A stretch of DNA of 64,000 bases from Pseudonocardia cypriaca. GTDB taxonomy: Bacteria > Actinomycetota > Actinomycetes > Mycobacteriales > Pseudonocardiaceae. A program made the translations under genes and the position numbers. This document shows, piece after piece, positions 39,551-48,323 of this stretch (positions are counted from its first letter, which is position 1; each line of letters starts with the position of its first letter). The notes beneath the pieces are model-generated. The model had not been told where the DNA came from, made no database searches, and saw nothing but the letters and a program-made list of their open reading frames with translations. The stretch spans positions 2,418,001 through 2,482,000 of the forward strand of contig NZ_VFPH01000001.1 of assembly GCF_006717045.1 (NCBI RefSeq), given 5' to 3'.

Positions 39551-41002
39551 TCAGACGGGCCGAGGGTGTCGCGACAAGCGGGCCTGAGTGGCTGCGGCGC
39601 GGCCCAGGCGTCGCCGCTTCGTCTGCGGGTGCCCGGGTGGTGCGGGTGCGGTGCTGCGGTAGCGGTGCCCGGTCGGCGTCGTGATCTCCACGGTGTGCCG
39701 GGCCCCGTCCTGTGGTCGGGCGTGCCAGCCGGGTGCCTGGCGGGCGTGGTTGCACTGGGCGCACAGCCCGTTGCCGTTGTCGGCCGAGGTGGCCCCGCCC
39801 TCGTGATGGGGCAGGGCGTGGTCGATGTGCCGGATCGGGGCATCGCACCAGGGGGTGCGGCAGAACTGGTCACGGACCTCGATGAACCGCGCCAACCCGG
39901 CCGGGAACACCCTGCGGGTCGACTCCATCCCGATCAACCGGCCGGTGTCGGGGGTGGCGTACAGCCGCCGCACCCACGCCGACTCGTTCTCGGCCGCCGA
40001 CACCGCCAGGCGCCGGGCCAAATCAGCCGGGATCGGCCCGTGCCCGGTCAGAACCGCGGGTTGGTCGTCCTGGCCGAACAGGGTGCTGCTGCCCATGATC
40101 AGGTTGACTTCGATCGGGACCGCCGTGGCGGTGGCCTGCCCGGTGACCCGCTGCACCAGGATGTCGGCCATCAACTGGCCGCGGGTGCGTCCGTCGCCGG
40201 TGGCGATCGCGGTGTCGGCGGCCTTGCGCAGCGCCGCGTGGACGGCGGCGCCTTGGGCGACCGGGAGCAAGGCGGACATGCAGGCCATGGTGTCGGGGGC
40301 GGGCCGGCAGGTGACCCGCCGTTCGGACTCGGCTTTGCCCCGGCGCCGGGCGACCGAGGCGGGGTCGAGCCGGCAGGCCAGCTTCTGGATCTCGGTGATC
40401 AACCGCCGGTACCCCCACCCGTGCAGGACCGTGGGGTCGGCGCACAGCGTCGTGTCGATGAACCCACGGTGTTCCCGGGACAGACAGTCGGTCTCGCGGG
40501 CGAGCAGGCCGGCCCGCCACTCCGACAACTCGCCGGATTCCAGGGCGGCGAGGGTGTGGGGCATCTCGGTGACCAGCATCTTGGCCAGCCCGAGGTGCCG
40601 CCCACCCCGGTAAGAGGATTCCTGCCGGGCCAACGCCACCTGAACGGCCACCCCACGGCCTTGCCGCCCGGCCGGGATGCCGGCGGCGGCGTGCGCGGCC
40701 CGCACCGAGGTGTCCAGGTCGACGGCGAGCCGGGCCTGCGCCGCCGCAGCAGCCGACTTGAGCCGTTCGAGGGCGCGGATCTGGTCGATCCGCTCGGCGT
40801 CCGACACGTCCCGGCGGAGCCCACGCAGCTGAACGATCCAGTCACTGATCGCACCGGAATTCAGCAACGGATCCGGTGGGTCGGACCCGGGTCTTCGTAT
40901 CGGATTTTTCCGCGTCGCGTGCGTTTCCCGGCCGCCAGGTAATGGCGCGACGTCCCCTGAGGGGAGCGTGCGGTTTGATAGGGTTGGCGCGGTCGTCGAC
41001 AT
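39551..41002 (-). CDS. DUF222/HNH endonuclease (13E12-repeat family)
   Basis: 483 aa. The long N-terminal DUF222 helical domain (QIRALERLKSAAAAAQARLAVDLDTSVRAAHAAAGIP ...) is followed by an HNH nuclease: CRTPWCDAPIRHIDHALPHHEGGATSADNGNGLCAQCNHARQAPGW, with Cys pairs for zinc and the catalytic His. These genes are multi-copy in actinobacteria and probably mobile or repeat-derived. TAAACT is 7 nt before the ATG (leaderless). The basic C-terminus (TKRRRLGRAAATQARLSRHPRP) may bind DNA. Confidence 0.88.
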   Translation of the reverse strand: MSTTAPTLSNRTLPSGDVAPLPGGRETHATRKNPIRRPGSDPPDPLLNSGAISDWIVQLRGLRRDVSDAERIDQIRALERLKSAAAAAQARLAVDLDTSVRAAHAAAGIPAGRQGRGVAVQVALARQESSYRGGRHLGLAKMLVTEMPHTLAALESGELSEWRAGLLARETDCLSREHRGFIDTTLCADPTVLHGWGYRRLITEIQKLACRLDPASVARRRGKAESERRVTCRPAPDTMACMSALLPVAQGAAVHAALRKAADTAIATGDGRTRGQLMADILVQRVTGQATATAVPIEVNLIMGSSTLFGQDDQPAVLTGHGPIPADLARRLAVSAAENESAWVRRLYATPDTGRLIGMESTRRVFPAGLARFIEVRDQFCRTPWCDAPIRHIDHALPHHEGGATSADNGNGLCAQCNHARQAPGWHARPQDGARHTVEITTPTGHRYRSTAPAPPGHPQTKRRRLGRAAATQARLSRHPRPV

Positions 41003-41058
41003 GCCTTCGAGTTTAGTCGAACGGATATTCGAGAGTCAGGTCTGTTCGGGTGATCGAA

Positions 41059-41078
41059 GCGTTCACTATTGTGAACGC
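41059..41078. promoter_or_regulatory. Perfect 8-bp dyad between serine hydrolase and HNH genes
   Basis: GCGTTCAC-TATT-GTGAACGC, located 57-76 bp upstream of the HNH start and just downstream of the serine hydrolase stop. No U-run follows on either strand, so an operator is more likely than a terminator. Confidence 0.4.
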
Positions 41079-41131
41079 GCTCTGGCATCGAAACCTCAGC
41101 AAGTCGGTCGTTCGGTAGAGAAACCGATTAC

Positions 41132-42590
41132 CTATGCGTGGTCGGGCTGCGTCATCAGCGGCGACCTCACGTGCAGTTCCAGGCTGGGGCCGGTCAGGGG
41201 CACGGTGCTCCACGTCGTCACCGCTGTCTGCGCCTCGGCGTCGACCACCAGCCGGACCCGGTGCGGGGTTGTGATGACGTAGACGTCGGCGACGAACGTG
41301 CTGCCCTGCCAGGCGCCGGCCGCGACGACGGGGCGGCCGAGCGGCGAGCTCTCCTGCCATCGGTCGTGGCCTACCTCGATGTCGAGATCCGACCCGAGTC
41401 GCAGGAGCCAGCCACCATCGACGGGATCGACGACCACCCTGGTCCCGTCGGGCAGGGCCGAACCCTCCGCGGAGGCAGTGAGCCTTGCCGTGACCGAACG
41501 CCCCGGCTCGGCCGAGCCCGGCACAGGTGCGAACGACAGCCGACGCAGCCGCTCGGCGAGGAGCTCGTCGTCCCGGGAGCCGCCGTCGCCGCCACCACCC
41601 GCCACGTCCACACCGGGCAGTAGGCACTCCCAGATGGCGTCGTGCACGACCTGTGCCGGCGAGCCCTCGTTCGGGTGGCCGCTGGTGACAGCGACCACGA
41701 GATCGTGCGACGGGACGACCACGCATTGCTGGCCGAACGACCCGTTTCCGTGGTAGCCGTGCCGCGACATCCAGAACTGGTACCCGTAACCGCAAAGGAA
41801 GTCGGGGTTTCCGGCTCCGTCCGCGGGAGGCAGCGTTTCGACGTGCCGCCTCGTCGCGAGCTCCACCCATTCGCGCGGGACGAGCTGCCGCTCGCCCCAG
41901 CGGCCGCCCCGCAGCAGCAGCTCGCCGAACGCGGCAACGGCCTCGGTGGTGAGGTGCAGCCCGTGGAACCCGAAGGCGGCACCGCTCGCCACCCGGTCCC
42001 ACTCGGCGTGGTCGACACCCATCGGCTCGAATAGGCGCTCGTCGAGGAACTCCGGCAGGCCGCGGCCCGTGACCCGTTCCACCATCCGGGCCAGGACGAA
42101 AGTGGTCGAGTTGTCGTAGGCGTGCCGTGTTCCCCTCGGCCACGGGAAACGGTACGCGCAGGAAGCCCTTGACCAGGTCGCGCGGTTCCAGTCGCCAGGC
42201 CTCGTCGAGGCTGTCCGTGTCGTGCCCGGCCGTCATGGACAACAGGTGGTGGACGGTGATGCGGCGTCCCTGCTCGGAGACGTCGGCCGGAACGTGGTCG
42301 GGCAGTATGTCCACCACGCGGTCATCCAGCGAGAGCAGCCCGTCGGCGATCACGAGCCCCACGGCGACCGAGGTGAACGATTTGGTCACCGAGTAGAGCA
42401 GGTGCGGGCGGTCGGCCGAGTACGGCGCCCACCAGCCTTCGGCGACGACGTGACCGTGGCGCACCACCATGATGGAGTGACATTCGATGGATTGCGCCTC
42501 GATGCGGTCCAGCAGTGCGGCGATCGCGCGGGGCGACACGCCCACAGCGGTCGGTGTCGACCGCGGTAGTAAAGCGCGCTGAGAACGCAT
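41132..42590 (-). pseudogene. Serine hydrolase (beta-lactamase/class C type) with a frameshift
   Basis: Two frames together give about 485 residues. The first (from ATG 42590) carries the catalytic LYSVTKSFTSVAVG (SxxK) motif; the second (to 41132) continues with MVERVTGRGLPEFLDERLFEPMG and the GYGYQFWMSRHGYHGNGSFGQQ block. One extra base in the A-run near 42130 shifts the frame: removing it restores a Thr-Arg-His-Ala-Tyr-Asp-Asn run whose Tyr-x-Asn is the second active-site motif. Everything else is intact, so this is a recent mutation or a sequencing error. TAGGTT is 6 nt before the ATG. Confidence 0.72.
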
Positions 42591-42716
42591 GCAGGAAACC
42601 TAACAAGTCGGCCGATCGAATTACGGGAGTGGCCCGGCCCACAGCAGGCACCGTCACATCCGGGCGTCGTGCCGTGTCAGAGAGGTGACAGGTCCGACAC
42701 CACCAGGAGGAAGATC

Positions 42717-43169
42717 GTGCAAGCACGGATGGCCCACCCCGCCATGAGCATTCCCGGCGCGTTCGACGCCCTGCAGGCGCTCGCCGAGGCCGCCGGCCAC
42801 GGCAGCCTGCCGCAGGCGGTGCCCGAGCTGGTCAACCTGCGGGTGAGCCAGATCAACGGGTGCAGCGTCTGCGTCGGTATGCACGCCGAGGCCCTGAAGA
42901 AGGCAGGCGAGAGCGACGAGCGGATCTGGGCCGTGGGGGCGTGGCGCGACGCGCCGTTCTTCACGGAAGCGGAGCGGGCCGCCCTGGCCCTGGCCGAAGC
43001 CGTGACCCGGATCAGCGACAGCGCGGACCCGGTGCCCGACGAGGTCTACGACGAGGCGGCCGAGCACTTCGACGAGCCGGCTCTCGCCTCCCTGATCCTC
43101 ATCATCACGATGATCAACGCCTGGAACCGGCTGAACGTCGCGACCAGGCAGGTGCCGGGGGCGTGGTGA
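42717..43169 (+). CDS. Carboxymuconolactone decarboxylase/AhpD-like protein
   Basis: 150 aa. VPELVNLRVSQINGCSVCVGMHAEALKKAGESDERI carries the CxxC and downstream His of AhpD-like peroxidase-reducing proteins. GGAGGAAGATC precedes the GTG, which I therefore take as start. Likely a small thiol antioxidant. It is followed by the kinase gene at 43271, with a separate ribosome site. Confidence 0.87.
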   Translation: MQARMAHPAMSIPGAFDALQALAEAAGHGSLPQAVPELVNLRVSQINGCSVCVGMHAEALKKAGESDERIWAVGAWRDAPFFTEAERAALALAEAVTRISDSADPVPDEVYDEAAEHFDEPALASLILIITMINAWNRLNVATRQVPGAW

Positions 43170-43270
43170 TCCGTAGGGTGAGGGCCATGCGTTGACCGCT
43201 GCCCGGCTGCCGGGCACCTCCGTCGGCTCCTTCGTGACGCTCGAGACGATCACCCACGAAGGAGACTTCC

Positions 43271-44161
43271 ATGAACCTCGACGTGCCCGACGCGTTCGTC
43301 GCCTCCTACGGCAGGAACGCGTGGGTCGAGGGGCTGCCCCGGCTCGCCGCGGACGTGCTGTGCCGCTGGGAGCTGCGGCCGGACGGAGCGGCCACCCACG
43401 GGATGGCCGCGGTCGTCCTGCCGGTGGTCCGTGGCGACGGCACTCCGGCCGTGCTCAAGCTGCAGGAACCCAGGGACGAGACCACCGGCGCCATGATCGG
43501 GCTGCGCGCCTGGGACGGTGAAGGCGTCGTACGCCTGCTCAACGGCGACGCCGCCGCCGGCGCGATGTTGTTGGAGCGGCTGCACGCCGACCGGCCGCTG
43601 TCCACGGTGGACGATGACGACGAGGCGATGGGAATCCTCGCCGGGTTGCTGGCCCGCCTGGTCGCGGTGCCCGCTCCCGAGGGTCTCCGGCACCTGGCCG
43701 ACGTCGCTGCCGGCATGCTGGCAGAGGCCCCGCGCGCGGCCGCGGCGTTGGCGGATCCGGCCGAGCAGCGGCTCGTGCGCACGTGCGCGGCCGCGGTGGC
43801 GGAGCTCGTCGGCGAGCCGGGCGATCGCCTGCTGCACTGGGACCTGCACCAGGACAACGTCCTCGCCGGGGACCGCGAACCGTGGCTCGCGATCGATCCG
43901 GAGTCGCTCGCAGGCGATCCCGGGTTCGACCTGCTGCCCGCGCTGGACAGCTGCTGGGAGCGGGTGGCGAGCGACGTCGACCGCACGGTCCTGCGCCGCT
44001 TCGACCGGCTGACCGAGGCCATCGGCGGGGACCGGCGCCGAGCGGTGGGGTGGACGCTCGGCCGGGTGCTGCAGAACGCGCTGTGGGACGTGGAGGACGG
44101 CAAGCGCGGGCTCGAACCGTCCCAGGTCGCCATCGCGGACGTCCTGCTGCGGCGCCGGTGA
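43271..44161 (+). CDS. Aminoglycoside phosphotransferase (APH(6)-like)
   Basis: 296 aa. Kinase-like fold with Brenner motif HWDLHQDNVL (catalytic Asp) and the metal-binding IDPESLAGDPGFDLL, which replaces DFG in this family. The N-terminal VLPVVRGDGTPAVLKLQEP contains the ATP-binding Lys. It resembles streptomycin/hydroxyurea phosphotransferases, but resistance cannot be inferred from sequence. GAAGGAGACTTCC is the ribosome site. Confidence 0.83.
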   Translation: MNLDVPDAFVASYGRNAWVEGLPRLAADVLCRWELRPDGAATHGMAAVVLPVVRGDGTPAVLKLQEPRDETTGAMIGLRAWDGEGVVRLLNGDAAAGAMLLERLHADRPLSTVDDDDEAMGILAGLLARLVAVPAPEGLRHLADVAAGMLAEAPRAAAALADPAEQRLVRTCAAAVAELVGEPGDRLLHWDLHQDNVLAGDREPWLAIDPESLAGDPGFDLLPALDSCWERVASDVDRTVLRRFDRLTEAIGGDRRRAVGWTLGRVLQNALWDVEDGKRGLEPSQVAIADVLLRRR

Positions 44162-44229
44162 GCCCGCCGGCCCTTGCGTCGAGGCTCGCGGCGGAGCACG
44201 GTCGGAAGCCCCTCACCGAGGAGGTTCCC

Positions 44230-45258
44230 GTGACCGGACGCGACGCCCCGTACGACGTCCACGAGATCCCGGAGTTCACGCTGGCCTGCGGTGCCACGCT
44301 GCGTCCGGCCCGGATCGCCTACCAGACCTACGGCACGCTCAACGCGGCGAAGGACAACGCGATCGTCTACCCGACCTGGTACTCGGGCCGCCACTGGGAC
44401 AACGAGTGGCTCATCGGCGAGGACAAGGCGCTGAACCCGGACCGCTGGTTCATCATCGTGCCGAACATGCTCGGCAACGGCCTCTCCTCGTCGCCGTCGA
44501 ACACACCGCCCCCGTGGGATCGCGCCCGGTTCCCGCAGATCGCGGTGCGGGACAACGTCGCCGCGCAGCACCGGCTCGTCACCGAGGTGTTCGGCATCGA
44601 GACGCTGCAGCTGGTGCTCGGCTGGTCGATGGGAGCGGGGCAGACCTACCAGTGGGCGGTCAGCCACCCGGAGATGGTCCAGCGGATCCTGCCGTTCTGC
44701 GGATCGCCGCGGACCGCGCCGCACAACAAGGTGTTCCTCGACTCGCTGCGCTACGCGCTGCGCGCCGACGCCGCCTTCGCGGAGGGTTGGTACGAACCCG
44801 ACGCCCTCCCTGTGCGCGGCCTTCGCGCGTTCGCCCGGATCTACGCGGGCTGGGGCTTCTCGCAGGCGTTCTACTGGGATGAGGTGTGGCGCGAGCTCGG
44901 CCACACCTCCCTCGAGGACTTCGCGGTCGGGTTCTGGGAGGGCTTCTTCCTCGACGGCAGGGACCCGAACAACCTGCTCACGATGCTCGACACCTGGTGG
45001 AACGGCGACGTGGGCGCCACCCCCGGCTTCGCGTCCACGGAGGAGGCCCTCGCTTCCATCCGGGCGCGGGCGATCGTCATGCCGGCTGAGAAGGACCTCT
45101 ACTTCCCGCCCGAGGACGAGCAGTGGGCCGTCTCGCACATGAAGACCGCCGAGCTGCGGGTCATCCCCGGCGTCTGGGGGCACTTCGCGGGTGGTGGGGC
45201 GAACCCGGTCGACACCGCGTTCATCGACGAGGCGGTCGGCGAGCTCCTCTCGAGCTGA
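44230..45258 (+). CDS. Alpha/beta hydrolase of the MetX (homoserine O-acetyltransferase) type
   Basis: 342 aa. RIAYQTYGTLNAAKDNAIVYPTWYSGRHWDNEWLIGEDKALNPDRWFIIVPNMLGNGLSSSPSNT is the MetX-like opening; the nucleophile elbow reads LGWSMGAGQTYQW, and the Asp and His are in EKDLYFPPEDEQ and WGHFAGGG. GWSMGA differs from the usual GGSMGG of true MetX enzymes, so acyl acceptor and reaction are uncertain. GTG 44230 is preceded by GAGGAGG; an earlier GTG (44158) overlapping the kinase stop is less likely. Confidence 0.78.
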   Translation: MTGRDAPYDVHEIPEFTLACGATLRPARIAYQTYGTLNAAKDNAIVYPTWYSGRHWDNEWLIGEDKALNPDRWFIIVPNMLGNGLSSSPSNTPPPWDRARFPQIAVRDNVAAQHRLVTEVFGIETLQLVLGWSMGAGQTYQWAVSHPEMVQRILPFCGSPRTAPHNKVFLDSLRYALRADAAFAEGWYEPDALPVRGLRAFARIYAGWGFSQAFYWDEVWRELGHTSLEDFAVGFWEGFFLDGRDPNNLLTMLDTWWNGDVGATPGFASTEEALASIRARAIVMPAEKDLYFPPEDEQWAVSHMKTAELRVIPGVWGHFAGGGANPVDTAFIDEAVGELLSS

Positions 45259-45313
45259 TCGGGAGCCGCGCTGATCCTTCCGAAGCCGCCTGTCCGTGCG
45301 CACAATGGATCGC

Positions 45314-46138
45314 ATGGACGGGCGGGAGTCTGTCGGCAGGCGGTACGCCGAGCACCTCACCGATCACGACCTGTTGGTCCTCACCGGGGGACGCGCCGAC
45401 CAGGTGGCGGCGCTGCGGCGGGAGCCCACCCTCGTCCTGGACCTGCTCGACCGGCCGGGGGTGGCCGACGCGCTCGTCGCCGCACGGCCCGACGAGGCCG
45501 CGCGCTTCCGGTACCTGTCGCCGTTCCTCGTGTTCGCGGCGGCGGTGCACCGTGTCGGGAACTCCCTCGTCGGGCGCTACTACGTCGCCGACCGCGCGGG
45601 ACCGCGCTCGCGGGTGCCGGTCTTCGACGCGCCGGTCCTGGCGGCGTTCGCCACCGAGCCCGTGAACCGGCTCTTCCTCGCCGAGCTGCTGGCGTCCTAC
45701 GCCCGCGTGGTGTCCGGCACGGTTTGGCGCCGCGGTGCCCGTGGCTGGCGACGGCAGCGGTGGAGCGAGCTCGACCTCCCGCGCCTCGCCGGTCTCCTGG
45801 ACGTCGTGGCGCCCGCCGAGCAGCCGGGGGTCTGGCGGCGCATCGGAGACGGTGCCCTGTTCCTCGCCGGGGTGTTCCCGGAGTACGCGGAGCGGAGCCT
45901 CGGCCTGGTCGAGGTCGCGCGGCTGCAACGCGTCACCGGCCTGCGCCTCGCGTCGGCGGAGGGTGCCGTCGGCGACCTGCTCGAGGAACTGGCCGGCCGG
46001 GCCTACGAGAAGGCCGGCCCGGGCGTGCCGCGTGCCGTCGTCGAGTCACCGCGCACCGCACGCCGGGTGCTCACGCTGGTGGCCGACCGGTACCTGTTCC
46101 CGGTGACGATCGACTGGCTGCCGGCGCCCGGCGCCTGA
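45314..46138 (+). CDS. Hypothetical protein
   Basis: 274 aa, cytosolic, alpha-helical and rich in Arg, Leu and Ala; no signal peptide or TMS. Notable stretches are SPFLVFAAAVHRVGNSLVGRYYVADRAG, NRLFLAELLASYARVVSGTVWRR and RRIGDGALFLAGVFPEYAERSLGLVEVARLQRVTGL. I do not recognise a family. CACAAT lies 7 nt before the ATG, one mismatch from a leaderless -10; in-frame GTG 45296 and ATG 45305 are alternatives. It ends 8 bp before the convergent end of the LigD-type gene. Confidence 0.6.
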   Translation: MDGRESVGRRYAEHLTDHDLLVLTGGRADQVAALRREPTLVLDLLDRPGVADALVAARPDEAARFRYLSPFLVFAAAVHRVGNSLVGRYYVADRAGPRSRVPVFDAPVLAAFATEPVNRLFLAELLASYARVVSGTVWRRGARGWRRQRWSELDLPRLAGLLDVVAPAEQPGVWRRIGDGALFLAGVFPEYAERSLGLVEVARLQRVTGLRLASAEGAVGDLLEELAGRAYEKAGPGVPRAVVESPRTARRVLTLVADRYLFPVTIDWLPAPGA

Positions 46139-46146
46139 CGGCTCGT

Positions 46147-47160
46147 TCAGGACTTCCGCGCCCGGCTGGGCGCGACCCGTGGCGGTTCACCCGGCATCTT
46201 CGGGTAGACGGGCGGCCAGGGTGCGTCCATCAACCCGCTCGCCATGTCGCGGCGGTGCAGGTCCAGCAGCGGCTCCAGCGACTGGTGCTCGGACGACATC
46301 GCGGCCCACGGGTCGCCGCGCTCGGCCAGCCGGCCGGGAACGGTGGCGAGCGTCAGCTCGGCCGGCGTGATCGACTCCAGCTCCGACCACGCGAACGGTG
46401 TCGACACCTGGCCGTGCGGGTTCGCGCGCACGCACCACGCGCCGAACACGGTCTTGTGCGGCGCGTTCTGGTTGAAGTCGACGAACACCCGCGCGCCGCG
46501 CTCCTCCTTCCACCAGGCCGCGGTGATCAGGTCGGGCCGGCGCCGCTCGAGCTCGCGGGCAACTGCGACAGCCGCCGAGCGCACCTCGTAGCCATCCCAG
46601 CTGGGCTGGAGGCGCACGTAGACGTGGATGCCGCGGTTCCCCGTCGTCTTCGGATGGCTGACGACTCCGAGCTCGTCGAGCAGCCCCTTCGCCTCCGCGG
46701 CCGCCTCCTGGATCATCGCGAACGTGACGCCGGGGCTCGGGTCGAGGTCGATCCGCAGCTCGTCGCTGTGCCCCGGGTCGGCGGCCGTGACGGGCCAGAC
46801 GTGGAACCCGAGACAGCCGAGGTTCACCGCCCACAGGACGTGCGCGAGGTCCACGGCGACCAGCGCGTTGGACGTCGTGCCGTTCGGCGTCGACACCACC
46901 GTGGTGGTCACCCACGGGTCGGCGGCGGTGGGCGCGACGCGCTTCTGGAAGAACGAGGGGCCGCCCGAGCCCTTGGGGAAGCGCTGCAGGAGTACCGGTC
47001 GGCCCCCCATCGACGCCATGAGGGGCTCGGCCACGGTCAGGTAGTAGCGGGCGAGGTCGAGCTTCGTCTCGCCGCGGGCGGGGAACAGCACCTTGCCCGG
47101 GCTGGTGATCCGCACCTCCCGCCCGGCGACCTCGAGCACCTCGGTGTCGTCCGCGGTCAC
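46147..47160 (-). CDS. LigD-type DNA polymerase/primase domain protein (PolDom)
   Basis: 337 aa. LEVAGREVRITSPGKVLFPARGETKLDLARYYLTVAEPLMASMGGRPVLLQRFPKG, ELRIDLDPSPGVTFAMIQEAA (the DLD catalytic acids), GNRGIHVYVRLQP and ARVFVDFNQNAPHKTVFGAWCVRANPHGQVSTPFAWSEL are the AEP-family polymerase domain of bacterial NHEJ LigD. The protein has no ligase or nuclease domain, as in PrimC/LigD-like stand-alone proteins. GTG 47160 overlaps the fumarylacetoacetase stop (GTGA), an odd partner. Confidence 0.88.
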   Translation of the reverse strand: MTADDTEVLEVAGREVRITSPGKVLFPARGETKLDLARYYLTVAEPLMASMGGRPVLLQRFPKGSGGPSFFQKRVAPTAADPWVTTTVVSTPNGTTSNALVAVDLAHVLWAVNLGCLGFHVWPVTAADPGHSDELRIDLDPSPGVTFAMIQEAAAEAKGLLDELGVVSHPKTTGNRGIHVYVRLQPSWDGYEVRSAAVAVARELERRRPDLITAAWWKEERGARVFVDFNQNAPHKTVFGAWCVRANPHGQVSTPFAWSELESITPAELTLATVPGRLAERGDPWAAMSSEHQSLEPLLDLHRRDMASGLMDAPWPPVYPKMPGEPPRVAPSRARKS

Positions 47161-48323
47161 GCCGTGAACGTACCGCCCCGAGCCGGCCTGATCGTCCCGG
47201 TCACCTCCCCGAACCCGATCCTTCCCCCGTTCGCGCCGGGAGCGGTGGCGGAGATCGTGACCTCGTCGCCGTCCTCGAGGAACGTGCGCTCCTCGCCCTT
47301 CACGGTGACCGGCTCCCGGCCGCCCCAGGTGAGCTCGATGAACGCGCCGCGCTGGTGTTTCTCCGGCCCGGAGATCGTGCCGGAGGCGAACAGGTCCCCG
47401 GTGCGCGCCGACGCCCCGTTCACCGTCATGTGGGCGAGCATCTGCGCGGGAGACCAGTACATCTCCCGGTACGGCGGGCGAGAGACCTCCTCGCCGTTCC
47501 ACTCCACGACGAGGTCGATGTCGAGGCCCCAGTCCTCGCGCCCGCACAGGTAGGGGAGGGGCTGCGGGTCCTGACCGGGCAGCGGCACGTGCGCCGCCTC
47601 CAGCGCGGCCAGCGGCACCACCCAGGGCGAGATCGACGTGGCGAAGCTCTTGCCCAGGTGCGGGCCGAGCGGCACGTACTCCCAGGCCTGCAGGTCGCGA
47701 GCGGACCAGTCGTTGAGCAGCACCGCGCCGAACACGTGGTCGGCGAAGTCGTCGACGCCGATGCGGTCACCGAGCGTCGACCCGACGCCCACGAGGAACC
47801 CCAGCTCGGCCTCGATGTCCAACCGGCGGCTCGGACCGTAGGTGGGCGCGGCCTCGTCGGGAGCCTTGCGCTGGCCGCACGGCCGCACGACCTCCGTACC
47901 GGAGACGACGACCGTGCCGGCGCGGCCGTGGTAGCCGACCGGCAGGTGCTTCCAGTTGGGCATCAACGGCTCGGAGTCCGGCCGGAAGAGCCGCCCCAGG
48001 TTCGACGCGTGGTGCTCGGAGGCGTAGAAGTCGACGTAGTCCGCGACCTCGACGGGCAGGTGCAGTTGCACGTCGGTCACCGGGTGCACGGCGGCGTCCG
48101 CGACCTCGCCGGCCAGCAGCTCCCTGATCTGCTCCCGCACCTGCGTCCACCGGCTCCGGCCCTGCTCCATGAACCCGTTGAGGGACGGCATCGCGAACAC
48201 CGGGTCGTCGAGCAGCACGGACAGGTCCACGACGTCGTCGCCGAAGCGCACCCCGACCCGCGGCGCGCCGCCGGAGGGGGAGAAGACGCCGTACGGCAGG
48301 TTGTCCAGGCCGAAGAGCGTCAT
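47157..48323 (-). CDS. fahA: Fumarylacetoacetase
   Basis: 388 aa. Hydrolyses 4-fumarylacetoacetate to fumarate and acetoacetate, the last step of tyrosine/homogentisate breakdown. N-terminal FAH domain FGLDNLPYGVFSPSGGAPRVGVRFGDDVVDLS, then the catalytic fold with DFYASEHHASNLGRLFRP (His), RRLDIEAELGFLVG, FGAVLLNDWSARDLQAWEYVPLGPHLGKSFATSISPWVV and GSGTISGPEKHQRG-like end. It overlaps hmgA by ATGA. Confidence 0.93.
   Translation of the reverse strand: MTLFGLDNLPYGVFSPSGGAPRVGVRFGDDVVDLSVLLDDPVFAMPSLNGFMEQGRSRWTQVREQIRELLAGEVADAAVHPVTDVQLHLPVEVADYVDFYASEHHASNLGRLFRPDSEPLMPNWKHLPVGYHGRAGTVVVSGTEVVRPCGQRKAPDEAAPTYGPSRRLDIEAELGFLVGVGSTLGDRIGVDDFADHVFGAVLLNDWSARDLQAWEYVPLGPHLGKSFATSISPWVVPLAALEAAHVPLPGQDPQPLPYLCGREDWGLDIDLVVEWNGEEVSRPPYREMYWSPAQMLAHMTVNGASARTGDLFASGTISGPEKHQRGAFIELTWGGREPVTVKGEERTFLEDGDEVTISATAPGANGGRIGFGEVTGTIRPARGGTFTA

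Noticed and set aside
44230..45258. Calling this gene metX for methionine synthesis
   Set aside because: The nucleophile motif is GWSMGA, not the canonical GGSMGG, and no metY or other methionine synthesis gene is adjacent; only the fold family is claimed.
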